A DNA stretch of 64,000 nucleotides from Lyophyllum atratum (lineage: Eukaryota > Basidiomycota > Agaricomycetes > Agaricales > Lyophyllaceae): contig JACGCN010000002.1 in the NCBI GenBank assembly GCA_014905825.1, forward strand, positions 1,550,001 to 1,614,000, read 5' to 3'. Below the pieces are notes generated by a model. That model worked only from the letters and a program-made list of their open reading frames with translations. It was not told where the DNA came from and searched no databases. The position numbers and the translations under genes are program-made. Shown here piece by piece: positions 35,667 to 46,823 of the stretch (its first letter is position 1; each line of letters begins with the position of its first letter).

Positions 35667-38357
35667 ATGTCTGCTCCTCCTGTTCCTCCTCGTCCATACA
35701 GTGCGCAGGGCCACTCCTTTCCCTACAACGCACCCCCTCCAGTTCCCCCTGTTCCCCTTGAGCTGCGATACGACTCGCCGCCGCACTTCAGCGACCCAAT
35801 CGCAGCGCCAAGACCCCATCGAGTCGACCCCTCAGTCCCTGCCAATGTGAGTTCACCAATCAGCTCACATCGTCGAGCATGCACCGACATCTTCCTCAAC
35901 GCAGATGGCCCGTAACCTCGAGGAATACCCCAACATCAATTACGCCCCCGGATTTGGTATCCCGCAGCAACCCGCTCGTGGTCCATCCCCCCTTCCTCCT
36001 CCCCAAGGCGCCAACTGGTCACCCTGGGGTGGAAGTGCAGGAATGTCTACCCCACATCTTCCGCCATTCTCGAACTCCTCTCCGCAACAGCCACCGCCGT
36101 TCTCTTCAAACCCCACCCCACAGCATGCTCCATACACCTACTCCTCGCCGGAACCTGCCCAGCAGCCTCCGCTACAGCCCGCTGCTCACACTGCTCCATC
36201 ACTTACAGCACCTATCCCAACAGTTGATACCCTTCAGCCCGCAGTACCCAACATTCATAACCCCACCTACGATCCTTCACTCAAGGTCGCATGGGCGCGC
36301 GATGTACTCGCTCTCGTAGACAGAACTCTCAATACTTCCTCATCAACCGACCCTCCCGTTGGCCCCGCGATTATCAATGACCCTGCGCTCCTTCGTCTTG
36401 CTCAGCTTGCTGTTCCTACCATCCTCCAGATCGCATCGTCAGCAGCACAGCCTGTCCCTCCCTACGTCGCAGAAGCCATATATCTCCGGGCGACCTTAGC
36501 AGCGAGTGGCGCATACCCAGAACATATTCCGCACAACCCTCGTGTTGCCTTCCGCGATTTTGAGACCTCTGCAAGGGGCGGGTATGCTCAAGCCTGGTTC
36601 AGGCTCGGCAGAGACTATGAGAACTTCAACGACGTGCCACATGCCCGGGACTGTTTTGAACGGGGTGTCAAACTCGGTGTTGAGAGCTGCGCATACGTGA
36701 GTTTCTGTATTTCTGCTTTGATAACGTCACTGATTACATGTAGCGTATGGGCATGGCGCACCTCATGGGTCAGCTTGGCGTCCAGGCCAATCCATCCGTC
36801 GCTCTCCCGCTGCTACATCGCGCAGCGACTCTGGCCACTGTGACCACGCCCCAGCCCGCGTACATCTTCGCATTGCTCCTCCTCGGAGAATTTAACTCTC
36901 TGCCGTCACCCCTTCCTCCTTCTGTATTTAGCCCTTTCGTGTCTGCTGGATCTACTCCGACATTGGAGGTCCGGAAACACCTAGAGCGCGCGGCGTACCT
37001 CGGATTTGCTCCAGCTCAGTACAAGCTCGGTCATGCCTATGAATTTGCTCAGCCTCCTTTCCCCTTCGACCCACTGCTCAGCGTTCAATACTACAGCCTG
37101 GCGAGCCAACAAGGCGAGGTAGAGGCGGACATGGCGCTTAGCAAGTGGTTCCTTTGTGGTTCTGGAGGTGCAGAGGGAGGCGATGATGGTGGATTTGAGA
37201 AAGACGAGGCTTTGGCGTTCACGTTTGCCGAAAAGGCTGCGAGGAAGGGCTTGCCAAGTGCAGAATTTGCAATGGGATATTATGCCGAGGTCGGCGTTGG
37301 TTGCCCGAAAGACTTGCAGACCGCAATCGGCTGGTATAAACAAGTACGTGCCTGGCTTATCTCATTTTCCCTTGGGTCTAACTTATCTATCATCCAGGCC
37401 CAATTACATGGCAATAATGATGCCTCCGAGCGTCTCTCGGCGCTTTCTCAACCCTCTCCTAATGCTCTGTCAAGGCAGCAGCATGACACGATCACCGAAA
37501 ACAAGCTGGTCCGCAAACGCACCCAGGCGAAGCAACGCTCCGACACTCTTGGGTTCGACGCACCGTACAACCAGCAATCACCTGTACCATCGCAGTACCA
37601 GCAGCAAGGGTATCCAGGACCACAAGTGAATCAAAACCCCACTGCTCTATACCCAGGACAACAGGTACCGCCGCAGGGCAAGCGGCAAGATGGACGAAGA
37701 CTTATTGAGGACGTGCGCCGCAATTCGCAATCAGGCCCTGGGTATCCCAGCCCTCAACCAGCGCAGTCACCGCAGTTGACTCCCGCACAGCAGTACCAGC
37801 AGCAATACCAACAAGGGCGACCACAACAGCAGCAACATACCCCACCACCACAGCAACAGCCTCTGCAGCAGCAAGGGGGACGACACCCCATTCACGCACA
37901 GACCCAGCCGCAACCAAGGCCAGGTACCGGCCCTGGTGTAGGAAGACGGCCACAGTCGTCTGGCGGACCAGGTGGTCGCGGGGGACCGCAGTTCCCAGCC
38001 ACCAACCGGTACACCCTCACTGATTCCCCTGGGCCTGCGCCGCTCCAGGGAGGCAGGAAGAGCCCTGGACCTCCCGGCGGTAGGAAGAGTCCGGCGCGGC
38101 CTGGCCTAGGGCGGGGTGGGCGGATGCCGAGCGCAGGATATGGAGGGCCACCGTCGCAGCCTGCACCTGTGCTGGATATCAGCCCGAACAATCATCCTGA
38201 TGACGACGACGATGATCCTCCGACTCCTCCGGGCGTCACCGTTGGCCTCGGCGGAGGACAGGTGCATGCGCCGAAACCAAGCAAGGGCCCGTCGACGTTT
38301 GCGGAGATGGGCTTCCAGGGTGCGAAGGCGGAGGATAAGGACTGTGTTGTCATGTAG
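35667..38357 (+). CDS. SKT5: Chitin synthase activator SKT5/CHS4-like, Sel1 repeats, prenylated
   Basis: Four exons (35667-35846, 35905-36696, 36744-37343, 37398-38357) give 843 aa. Proline-rich N-terminus (residues 1-160); Sel1-like repeats from about 220 to 520, for example YAQAWFRLGRDYENFND, APAQYKLGHAYEFA, PSAEFAMGYYAEVGVGCPKD; then a Q/P/G-rich disordered tail with polyQ. The last four residues are CVVM, a CAAX box like that of yeast Chs4, which needs prenylation for membrane function. Skt5/Chs4 binds and activates chitin synthase at bud neck or septum. A chitin synthase gene starts about 6 kb downstream. The 54-nt intron 37344-37397 is stop-free. Confidence 0.87.
37780..37880 (+). repeat. 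CAG/CAA-rich low-complexity tract in SKT5
   Basis: Mixed CAG and CAA codons give glutamine-rich runs separated by P, Y, G and R. The codon mixing argues against recent slippage of a pure triplet. Confidence 0.6.
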
Positions 38358-39123
38358 TGACGACTTGAAGGACCTTCATCGTGTGCGCCGGTGCTGACTT
38401 TTACATCCCCCCATTGCCTTTTTCGTTGTCTCGCCTGTGTCCCGTTTACCATCCGCTCTCACGATGTTCTGCTTGCGATTTTTTGGATCTCGAATTACTT
38501 ATAGCAATACCCTTGCCCTCTACACGACTCGCTAATTAGAATCCTTCGTGGCCTGCGTAGAGTACCGATTCTCCTGTCACCATACACTACCCCTGGATGC
38601 TTTCAAGTAAAATTACGTGTTCTTGGATTATCTATACTGATACAACATTGGGTGGTATCTGAAAGTACGAAATCGGTAGGGCTGTGTTTCAAGAGACACA
38701 AAGTGCGCCGTCACATCATATTGTACTCATGAACTTGGGACGCATGCGCCACATACTGCCACTTGGGGAATCCGGGTTAAAACGGTGAACAGCTCAAAGA
38801 TGAAGCATATCAAGCGACATTATAGGAACTTGTAATCGACCACGCGATAGTCAAGATCTGGGAGGGATGTCTTCACGTAGACGTGCGATGCGCGTCCCAA
38901 GGACCTACTATGATAATCGCTATCGGATTTCTGTGATGTTCAGAATCACATCCCAAAAAGGGCAAAACGGGGTCACATGATGAAGGTTCTGGAGCACGCG
39001 TGGGGCTTGTGACCGAAAGTTCAAGTTGAAAACGCACCTTGCCTCTTACTACCAACACAGCCAGCCAGATCTAAAGGCTCCCACTCTCACATTCTCTGCC
39101 CTCCCGTCATTCAAATTTCAGTC
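38358..39123. other. Spacer SKT5 / SPO12-like
   Basis: 766 bp with SKT5 3' sequence and the SPO12-like promoter. An ACGCGT box lies near 38997, about 125 bp before the ATG. No gene found. Confidence 0.4.
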
Positions 39124-39614
39124 ATGTCCGCTACCTCCACCCCCAGCGACTCGCCCATCGGCACTCCCATTCAGCCTATGCACAACCCATCGCAAGCCGC
39201 TCACGTCGTCGTACCCCAAGCACCTCTTGGCAACGTCGCGAACCAAGCTGCTGGTATGGGAGCGAAGGCTCTCTTAGCCAAAAAGATGGCGAAAAACCAG
39301 TCAGTCTCCGTGATCATCGAAGAGGCCGATTCCTGTTGTGGCTGACAATTACCTTTAGCAACCCCAACTTCATCTCGCCAACCGATAACCTCATGACTCC
39401 CTGTACCCAGAAGCTCAGTGCTGCTAAGAAGAAGCATTTCACCAAGTATGGCTTACTCTCGTAATTCAAGGGTGTTTTGCTCATAGTTCGTAGGGGTGCC
39501 AAGCCTGTTCAGTTATTCGCTCAACACGACGAGGTCAGCAGTGAAGATCAAATGGACGAGGACGAGCCGGAGCGGAAAGAGAAGCTGGCAGACGATGGCG
39601 AGAATCCGTTCTAG
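39124..39614 (+). CDS. SPO12-family mitotic exit protein
   Basis: Three exons (39124-39299, 39359-39445, 39494-39614) give 127 aa. The Spo12 motif is almost entirely in exon 2: NPNFISPTDNLMTPCTQKLS followed by AAKKKHFTK. The SP and TP sites in the motif are candidate CDK sites. In yeast Spo12 is a nucleolar component of the FEAR network that helps release Cdc14 in anaphase; that role is inferred. The N-terminus is Ser/Thr/Pro-rich and the C-terminus acidic (DQMDEDEPE). No frame defects. Confidence 0.88.
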
Positions 39615-39917
39615 ACGCTCTACATTCCTTATCCACCTGGCTGGCCCCCCCCTCCCGCGCTTTCTTGATGAGAAGCGTTGATGACACCCGTAGTAGTCCT
39701 TTCTTTCGTTCCTTGTCCAATCTGTCTGTAACTTGTGCCCAATGTAAGGTGTACCACTTCCTGTCTAGCTATCCTCCATACATGTCGAGTCGCAAGTCCA
39801 ACCTCACTTCCTGAGCCTAGGGTTCATATTTCCGGACATGTGATGCTATTTCCCACGGAGGTTGACGCGTCGCTCTCCATCAAAGTTGACGCGTCCTAGT
39901 CACTATTGGTAAACCCC
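39615..39917. other. Spacer SPO12-like / RING-B
   Basis: 303 bp containing a C/T-rich 3' region and, at its right end, a duplicated GTTGACGCGTC element just before the RING-B start codon. Confidence 0.45.
39861..39895 (+). promoter_or_regulatory. Paired MluI-type boxes upstream of RING-B
   Basis: The 11-mer GTTGACGCGTC occurs twice, at 39861-39871 and 39885-39895, 22 bp before the ATG. Each holds ACGCGT, the MCB core bound by MBF-type G1/S factors in fungi. Confidence 0.55.
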
Positions 39918-40782
39918 ATGGACGACTTTGATTTTCGTGCAAATCTTGAGGAGCAAGCTGCTCCTTTTGTTCCCGAGTCTCTTGAGGAAATCAGGGAGCA
40001 TATACAGCGTCTTAGGGAACAAATAATGGCCGTTCTGCCTGCGAACCAGCTTGATCAATCGTGAGCTACCACAACCTCTCTAGGACATAGAAGGCGTGCT
40101 ATAACCGGGCACTAGGCAAATACAAGAACTCTTGGAGAACTTGCCACGGCTAGAAGAGCAGGATATGACTGATCTGGGACATCAAGGTAAGCAAGCATGT
40201 ACAATGTGGCACAAGAATCATTCATGAAGCTTGGTTGCGTAGATTCTCCCTGTCCCATATGTCTCACACCATATCTTGCGATCATTGCTGAAGAAGAAAT
40301 GGCCCTCGCCATGGATTCCCCAGCGCATCCTGTCGAAGAACTAGGCGTAACCAGATTGTCGAGACCATGGCAATGCGGTCATGTCTTCTGTCGACGAGAG
40401 TAGGTTGATCAGTCCATCTATCGCTTATCGCGCCCCTAATCGGATTGTCTGCAGTATCTCTAAGTGGATTCAAGAGGCGGTAAGTTACCGCCACCTTAGG
40501 CTACCTAACCTCTTATGATGATCTTCTATACAGCACGACTCATGCCCGATGTGCCGCCACCTTCTTGTCAAACCAGAAACAGGCGTGCCAAATCCCCAAC
40601 CGGCTGCCAATGCGATTGATCCTGGCAGTCCCCTCCGTGACGTCGAAAGGCAAATCGAATTTCACATCAACCTGCTGCGAGGGCAAATACAAGACGCACG
40701 GTCACTCGTCGACCACAGCGTAGCGCATATCACGGAGCTCGAAGGAGCGAGCAGGAGCGAATTTTCTGGAATGTATTCATAG
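39918..40782 (+). CDS. RING-finger protein (RING-B)
   Basis: Five exons (39918-40060, 40116-40186, 40243-40399, 40455-40479, 40534-40782) give 214 aa. The RING reads CPICLTPYLAII, a long acidic loop (EEEMALAMDSPAHPVEELG), then CGHVFC and HDSCPMC. It is a probable ubiquitin E3. The N-terminus is an acidic coiled-coil-like helix (EEIREHIQRLREQI), and a second helical region follows the RING (RDVERQIEFHINLLRGQIQ). It is related to RING-A: long loop between the zinc pairs and two introns at matching positions. Substrate unknown. Confidence 0.8.
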
Positions 40783-41089
40783 ACATCTCATGTTCTGCGC
40801 TCAAATCTGGATGGTCGCAATGTATGCAATTTTTTCTATGTAGCGAAAGATACCCCGAGACGTCAAGCCTACTGAACCAGATGTGTATATAATAATGTCC
40901 ATAACGCGTTAACAAGATGAGGGTATTATAAGGAATGCTCTGTATGCAAAGAATGGTAGTGTGTGACCCAGTTTTGATCTCGCCTCCGGTAGATGAGGAA
41001 GCAAGAGAAAAGCCAAGTATTGGTAAGAACGTCCTTAGGATATGCTCGTGCGATGCGCTGCATACGCATAGGTATCAGACTGGAGAAAG
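40783..41089. other. Convergent spacer RING-B / chitin synthase
   Basis: 307 bp between two stop codons; AT-rich 3' sequence of both genes. Nothing else seen. Confidence 0.4.
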
Positions 41090-44000
41090 TTAGTTCCTGC
41101 GGCAGCACCTGAATAGGTTGCGCTTGAAGAAGTAGAATAAGCACTGGCAAGGTGTTTTGTTAATTGGGAACAAGAAGCAAGACTGGACTAAGAGGTGTGA
41201 CGTACCCCAGCGAAGCGCACTGCTGCAAGACCGAATGTCGAATAGAGGATAACGCCGAAATAGAAGTTTTGCTTTGCCTGCAGGTGGCGTTCATCCGCCA
41301 AAGGATCCTTGTTATTGGGCAGGCCATTGAGGTTCTCGATAGCAATAGCCAAGGCCGCGTTCGAAAGCATCCATGCAGCGACAAGCCGTGTCCTGAAAGT
41401 CTTGTTTTGATCATCCATCGTAGGCTTTTCGATAACTTCCTTGGTGCTGATCTTAGTGATGGCACGGGTCACCGTCTCCTTGAAGGCAGCGTCGACATCA
41501 GCCTGGACCTTGGTAGTATCCACAACGACAGGGGTGTCGGCGTCTTTTCCCTTTGACGACGAGACCGAAGGCAGAGCTTCAGCTTGATCGCTTCCTTTCG
41601 TACCCCAAGACACCTAAACAATTGTGAGATTATAAAAAATGGAGGCACGAAGGGTTTGCCTACATCGTGCAAGTTACAGAAGGCATAGACATTGAGAACG
41701 TTGGTGAAACTGGGAGCAAGACAGAGATATTGCAGGAAGCTGGAGAACATGTGCCAGGGATCGCGCTGTATGACGCGTCAGAGCGCTCCTCGCTTGTAAG
41801 GTATACTAATACTCACGTAGAGGAAGGATGCTACGAAATAGATTCCTAAAATAGAAGTCAGGCAGCCGAACTGAATATGCGAAGATGTAACGCAGACGAA
41901 CCGAAAGTAGACACCATTGCAGCTATCAAAGCACCAACCGGAGGCACAAAGAACGTTGCGATAATTTGCGCCGTGGTCTTGTTTTTTAACAAAGCAGGAA
42001 TTGCCTATATCTCCTTTAAGCATCACTCAACACAAGAAATGTAGATCGACATACCGCGAAAGACTTTGCAGTTAGCCAGAATGAGCACACCAGCAGGTAT
42101 ACGGCGAGGACAGCATAAACCCTGATCAAACACTCAGGGTTAAAGTAAAGCTTCTTTACAACGTTATCAACTTACGATAGTGTGATGGTGTACATCATCC
42201 GTTCACCCTTGGGTCGATTGCCTAGAGCGAGAATGAACTGCATGGCTAGGAAGGCTAGGTATATCCATTTAAGGGCGAGATTGATCCAATGTGTCTAGGA
42301 AACAGCTTTGTTACTTGTCCGTCATTTAGAGAAAGTTGAAGGAAACATACGATAGCCACGGTGCCAAAGATGATGATACCCTGGGAGGGGAGCAGGTCGA
42401 TGATGATGCTGAATGTGAGCCACAGATTGGCAAGAGCAAACCAAGTGAAGATCAGTGAGAAGATGTTATACTGCGAGGTCATTGACACTGAGTGATCGTT
42501 TCGACTGTCTGACGGAGGATGATACGTACAAGAGCCTGGATATGGAGGAAGAACATGCGGAATATCCCATGTCCTGACTTGTAGAACATGAAGAAGTTGA
42601 CAAGGGCGTACTGTGGTATCATCAGACACATAACACAGGGGAGGACTCAATAAAACGTACAACTGAGGCGGCAAATGAACCATTCAACCATCGTCGACGT
42701 TGACCAATGAGTTCGACAGCAGATTCCGGAACGTCGGTCTCAGCCTTGCTGGGTTTGACATAGGTCAATGTCCATCGGTCACCCGCCTTTGCGACAAGCT
42801 CAAAACACAAAATACGATCCTCGGCTGTTGCACATTTAAGTGCAAAGAAATAATTCTCCATGTCAGGACGCACCTAAGAACATGTTCTTCGTAAAGATGT
42901 TCATCCCGTAGATGCCCTTAGGCCCAAGGCGATCGGCCAGTGAATGATCACCGTGGAAGTACTGCTCCAAAGGACGTCCCAAGATGGCACGGAACCTATA
43001 CGCAGAGAAGGCTCCAGGCAACACGGAGACATACCCGAAGCTGCTCTCTAAGGGTTTGTCTAAAGCAAAGTTGAGCACCTGGGATCGGAAGGTGGGTACG
43101 AGTCCTTACCGAGAATGTTCGACATCTTGTACTCGAAATTCTGAGCAGCGACCAAAGGATTCAGCAATTTCTTGCCTCCCTTGATCATGGCATGGATTTC
43201 ACCTGAAGAAAAGATCAGTATCAGAGCCTGAGCACCTAGATAAACTCTACCACGAACCGCAGCAACCTCCCAAATTAGCATCGTTATAGAACGCCTCCCA
43301 GAGGTAGTAGATAGATTTGTGCCCAGGTTTGGTACCCGCGTCGAGGAGCACGCAGATTTCAGGCTACACACATGAAGGTTAAGTTAAAATTCTGCCAATT
43401 GTGCAAGAGACCCACGTTGATCATCTTGCCGATCGCATTGAATAACCAACGATGAGAGTTGATTTTCTTTTGATTTTTAGCCTTCAAGACAAAGATGATC
43501 TGAACAGGGACCAGATTCAAGGGATCGTTGGCTTGAGGAAGCACGAGTTGCGGGGTCGCATCCACCGAGAGTTGTGTTGTGTACTAGATATCGCGTTACA
43601 ACAGAGCTTGAGCCAACCTCTAGGGAGCGTGACGAACCTCGAAGATGTGGGCAACCGTGTCCTTCCCGTCAACTTGTTTCTTCATGATTCCGTCTTGGTA
43701 CACACCAACCGTGGCGAGAAGATCCAAGACACTCTTGTCCATGGCCTCAAGACCATCGACGATCAGAGCGACAGTGATCTTCTGCCAAGCTGGATTACCT
43801 TCCTCCGCAGTCCGCCGCCAGTATTTGGACTGTTTCGTCTTGCAGATGTCGCGGATGTTGAGCATGACTCCGTGCAACGTGCGCGCATAGAGAGTCTTGT
43901 CCTCATTGTAAGAAGTGACAGCAATGAGAAGTTCCGTTTCACGATTGTACATCTTGGTCCGCAACGACCAGCCATTGGCCTCAGTGAAGTCGTCAGGGTC

Positions 44001-44623
44001 ACACGTCGCCGCAGTATACCGCATATGGCTAGGGAAGGCTTGAATAAACAAAGAGCCTCAGCGGAGAAAGCAACTCACGAGAATTCTGTGGATCTAGTAG
44101 ATGACCACTTGGCTTCGATGGCCGTGTGGACAGGCGTCGGCACAGGGTATTCAGCGATAAAGTTGCCATTAGTGAGCTTCACTTTGCGGGTAACACCGCG
44201 CTTGATGGTCTGGCGGCGCCTCCACGCGCTCTCAACACCATTAGTAGAAGTCGACAGGACCGACGCAGGGCGACCACCAGTATATGGTTCACCCAAGCTG
44301 TTGGGGTCTAGAGGACTTTATATGCAGTTTGGGTCAACAACACCACTCTGACACGCGCCAGGCAACAACACGTACGCAGGAGGGTAAAAGCCGCCTGTAA
44401 AGTTCTGGCCTGTTGTCAAAGGCTGTTTCTCTATGTATTCGTCGTCGTCGTAAGTTTCGCGGCCAGCGCTGAGATTGGTGGTGCTGGAGTACGGTGACGG
44501 TTGGTGGTATGGTGCCTCAGGCTCTTGAAATTGAGTTTGACGGGGGCGGTCTGCGAAGGGATCTCCATAGTCGGACCTGTATGAGTTGTTGGCGGAGGGG
44601 AGTTGAGGACGTTGGTCGGCCAT
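41090..44623 (-). CDS. Chitin synthase, division 1 (class I-III type)
   Basis: A many-exon gene of about 900 aa. It polymerises UDP-GlcNAc into chitin at the plasma membrane. N-terminal disordered region [20 protein letters not shown], then [16 protein letters not shown] chitin synthase N domain (seen as [17 protein letters not shown]). Catalytic landmarks: [68 protein letters not shown] and the QRRRWLNGS product-binding motif. At least six membrane helices follow (for example [19 protein letters not shown]). The C-terminus ends with a basic Cys-rich tail [11 protein letters not shown]. All joins examined keep frame, and no myosin-motor domain is present. Its activator-type gene SKT5 is nearby. 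Confidence 0.9.
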
Positions 44624-45195
44624 GAGGGTCGTAAAGAAAGTAGGTCAACGTCAACGTTCAAGCCTTGTTTTGTTTGCAACGGTGGCGATGACGGCAACTA
44701 AAAATAAACCAAAACTTGGCACCGCTTGTGACCGACCGACATCCCCCTGCCAGTGCCACCACGCCAGCGCTCAATCTTGGCTCGATCCATAATTAAAATC
44801 CTTTAACGTCTGTTCTCCTATCGTGTTGTATTCTACACCAGAGACTCCTGCTGAGATTTCCTGAAAATAGACACCTACAAAAGCCATATTTAAGATTTTT
44901 GCGTCGGTGCCTCATTTGTTGCGTTTGCAGCCCTTAGCAGGGCAGTGCCACAGTGGAGCATTTCGAGTTGCGAGCGGCGATGGTCGTCCGCATCCCACCT
45001 TATCCACCGTTGACTCCTCATGTTCAAGAGCCTCCATGTCTCCGGAGTCACTACTAAAAATGCCTCGATTATGAGATTGAAATCTGCTTCCTGATTGATG
45101 TTCACATGTCTGGAGCGCGCTGGGGATGATCGTTACCGGCCCAACCTGGGCCCAGCCAAGCTGCTATAACTACCAAGTAGTCTCCGTGAATCCCC
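44624..45195. other. Divergent spacer chitin synthase / GST-like
   Basis: 572 bp, the upstream regions of both genes. No recognisable exon or tRNA. Confidence 0.4.
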
Positions 45196-46609
45196 ATGAT
45201 CAACGACATGTCACCTCCTCCTGTCATTGAATACCGGTGAGCGATGCTCGTTCCTCTGTATGCATCACAGCAGCAGGACTAACACTAGGTTCAAACGCGG
45301 ACAGGTATGATGCCTCTCCTTTCTCGGTGAAGATCGACCATGTCCTCGTCCTCAAAAATGTCCCACATCAGAAAGTGACTGTAAGTTGAGCCAAGGTTAC
45401 TTCACGCGCCGAGTAAAGACACCCTTGCCTAATCACAACATGTCTCTCATGCAGGTATCGCACATGCTCCCGCGTCCCGAAATTACTGACCTTCTAGGCA
45501 TAACCTACCGCCGTATTCCCATCTTGGCCATTGGAAATGACGTCTATTGCGATACCAGGTGATCTTTTGTCGTGCTGCGCGTCTTCCCTCTAGAAATAAC
45601 ACATTCGCAGCCTTATCGCGTCTGCGCTTGAGAGACGTTTCCCACCCTCAGCTGGGTATGGCACCATCTTCCCTCTGGCCAAGCATGGCGGGTCTCAAGA
45701 CACCGGCTTAGTGAAAGTATTCGCCAAACTATACGACACAACACTGTTTCCCGTGACATCCGTTTTCTTTCCATTCGAGAGGCTACCCGCAGCCTTCGTT
45801 AAAGATCGGAGTGCGGTACGGGTGCCTCTTAGTATATACCGCTTTTAGCTGACCCCCTCCAGCTAACCGGAGCACCCATTGATGTAAAACACGTCGTAGG
45901 AAGTCGGGAGAAGTCGTTAACCACGCTCTCTGCTCACCTGGTAAGATGCATCGACAGCTCCAAAAGCCTCCCTCATTAACATCGACCGGAAAGTCTCTCT
46001 TGGAAGAACAATTTCGGGATGGTCGTGAATGGTTGTTTGACTCCGAACTTCCTTCTCTTGCAGACATCTCCGTTCATTTCACTCTGATCGCCGCACGAGC
46101 ATCCCCTATGGGGCGACCACTTGTCAGCACGGATAATTTCTCCCTTACTGTGCAGGTGCGTTTTCTGGAGTGTCTTACGATTAGACTCTGGCTTAAGCGT
46201 CCTACAGTGGCTGGAGCGTGTTTCTAATTACATTGAACGCAAACGAGGCAGTCAAGCCACACCTCAGATAATTACTGGAGATCAGGCTGCAGCATCCATC
46301 TTGTCCTCCACGCATGAATCGTATGAAGTTGTAGGCTTTGATGCACAGGCAGCTGCGCGGTTGGGTTTCAAACTCTACGATCGGGTCCAGATTGCTCCAG
46401 ATGATACCGGTGCGTTATCCTGCTTATTCTTCAATGACCTCTTTCCCATGCCTACACTTGAAGGGAGAAACTATCCCACTGTTGGCAAATTGGTGGGGAT
46501 GAACAGAGAAGAAGTTGTGATCGAAGTGCAGGCACCCAAGGGACTGCTCCGTTGTCACTTCCCCCAGATTGGATTCACCGTGAAAGCTGTTAGGTCGGGC
46601 AAGCTGTAG
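45196..46609 (+). CDS. GST-like protein with thioredoxin-fold N-domain and extra C-terminal domain
   Basis: Seven exons (45196-45236, 45305-45380, 45455-45558, 45611-45815, 45863-45940, 45994-46155, 46208-46609) give 355 aa. Residues 15-85 form a GST N-domain: YDASPFSVKIDHVLVLKNVP, then YRRIPILAIGNDVYCDTSLI with the cis-Pro (RIPIL) and the acidic/Ser pair that binds glutathione. A helical GST C-domain follows (LPSLADISVHF, WLERVSNYIERKRG). About 110 further residues (DAQAAARLGFKLYDRVQIAPDD to VKAVRSGKL) lie outside the usual GST length of 200-250. Such fused proteins occur in fungi, with unknown function. No targeting signal is seen. Confidence 0.72.
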
Positions 46610-46823
46610 ATATCAAGGCCCGTGAAACGGGGAATACCCGCACGTACATGTAACCAAGATTCTCGTTAGTCAGTGGTGTCAATATCATGCGTTCTATGAT
46701 TGTGAATGTAAGTACCAACGCCGATAACATTGACTAACTGCGCAGCACTGTGATGATTCCAAAGCGTTTATTAGGCCATATTATATGATTAGTACGGCGG
46801 AAGACAACAAGCTTGTTCACCGA

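Noticed and set aside
43452..44351. 299-codon plus-strand open frame over the chitin synthase
   Set aside because: It is the antisense shadow of the chitin synthase catalytic exons, with no features of its own.
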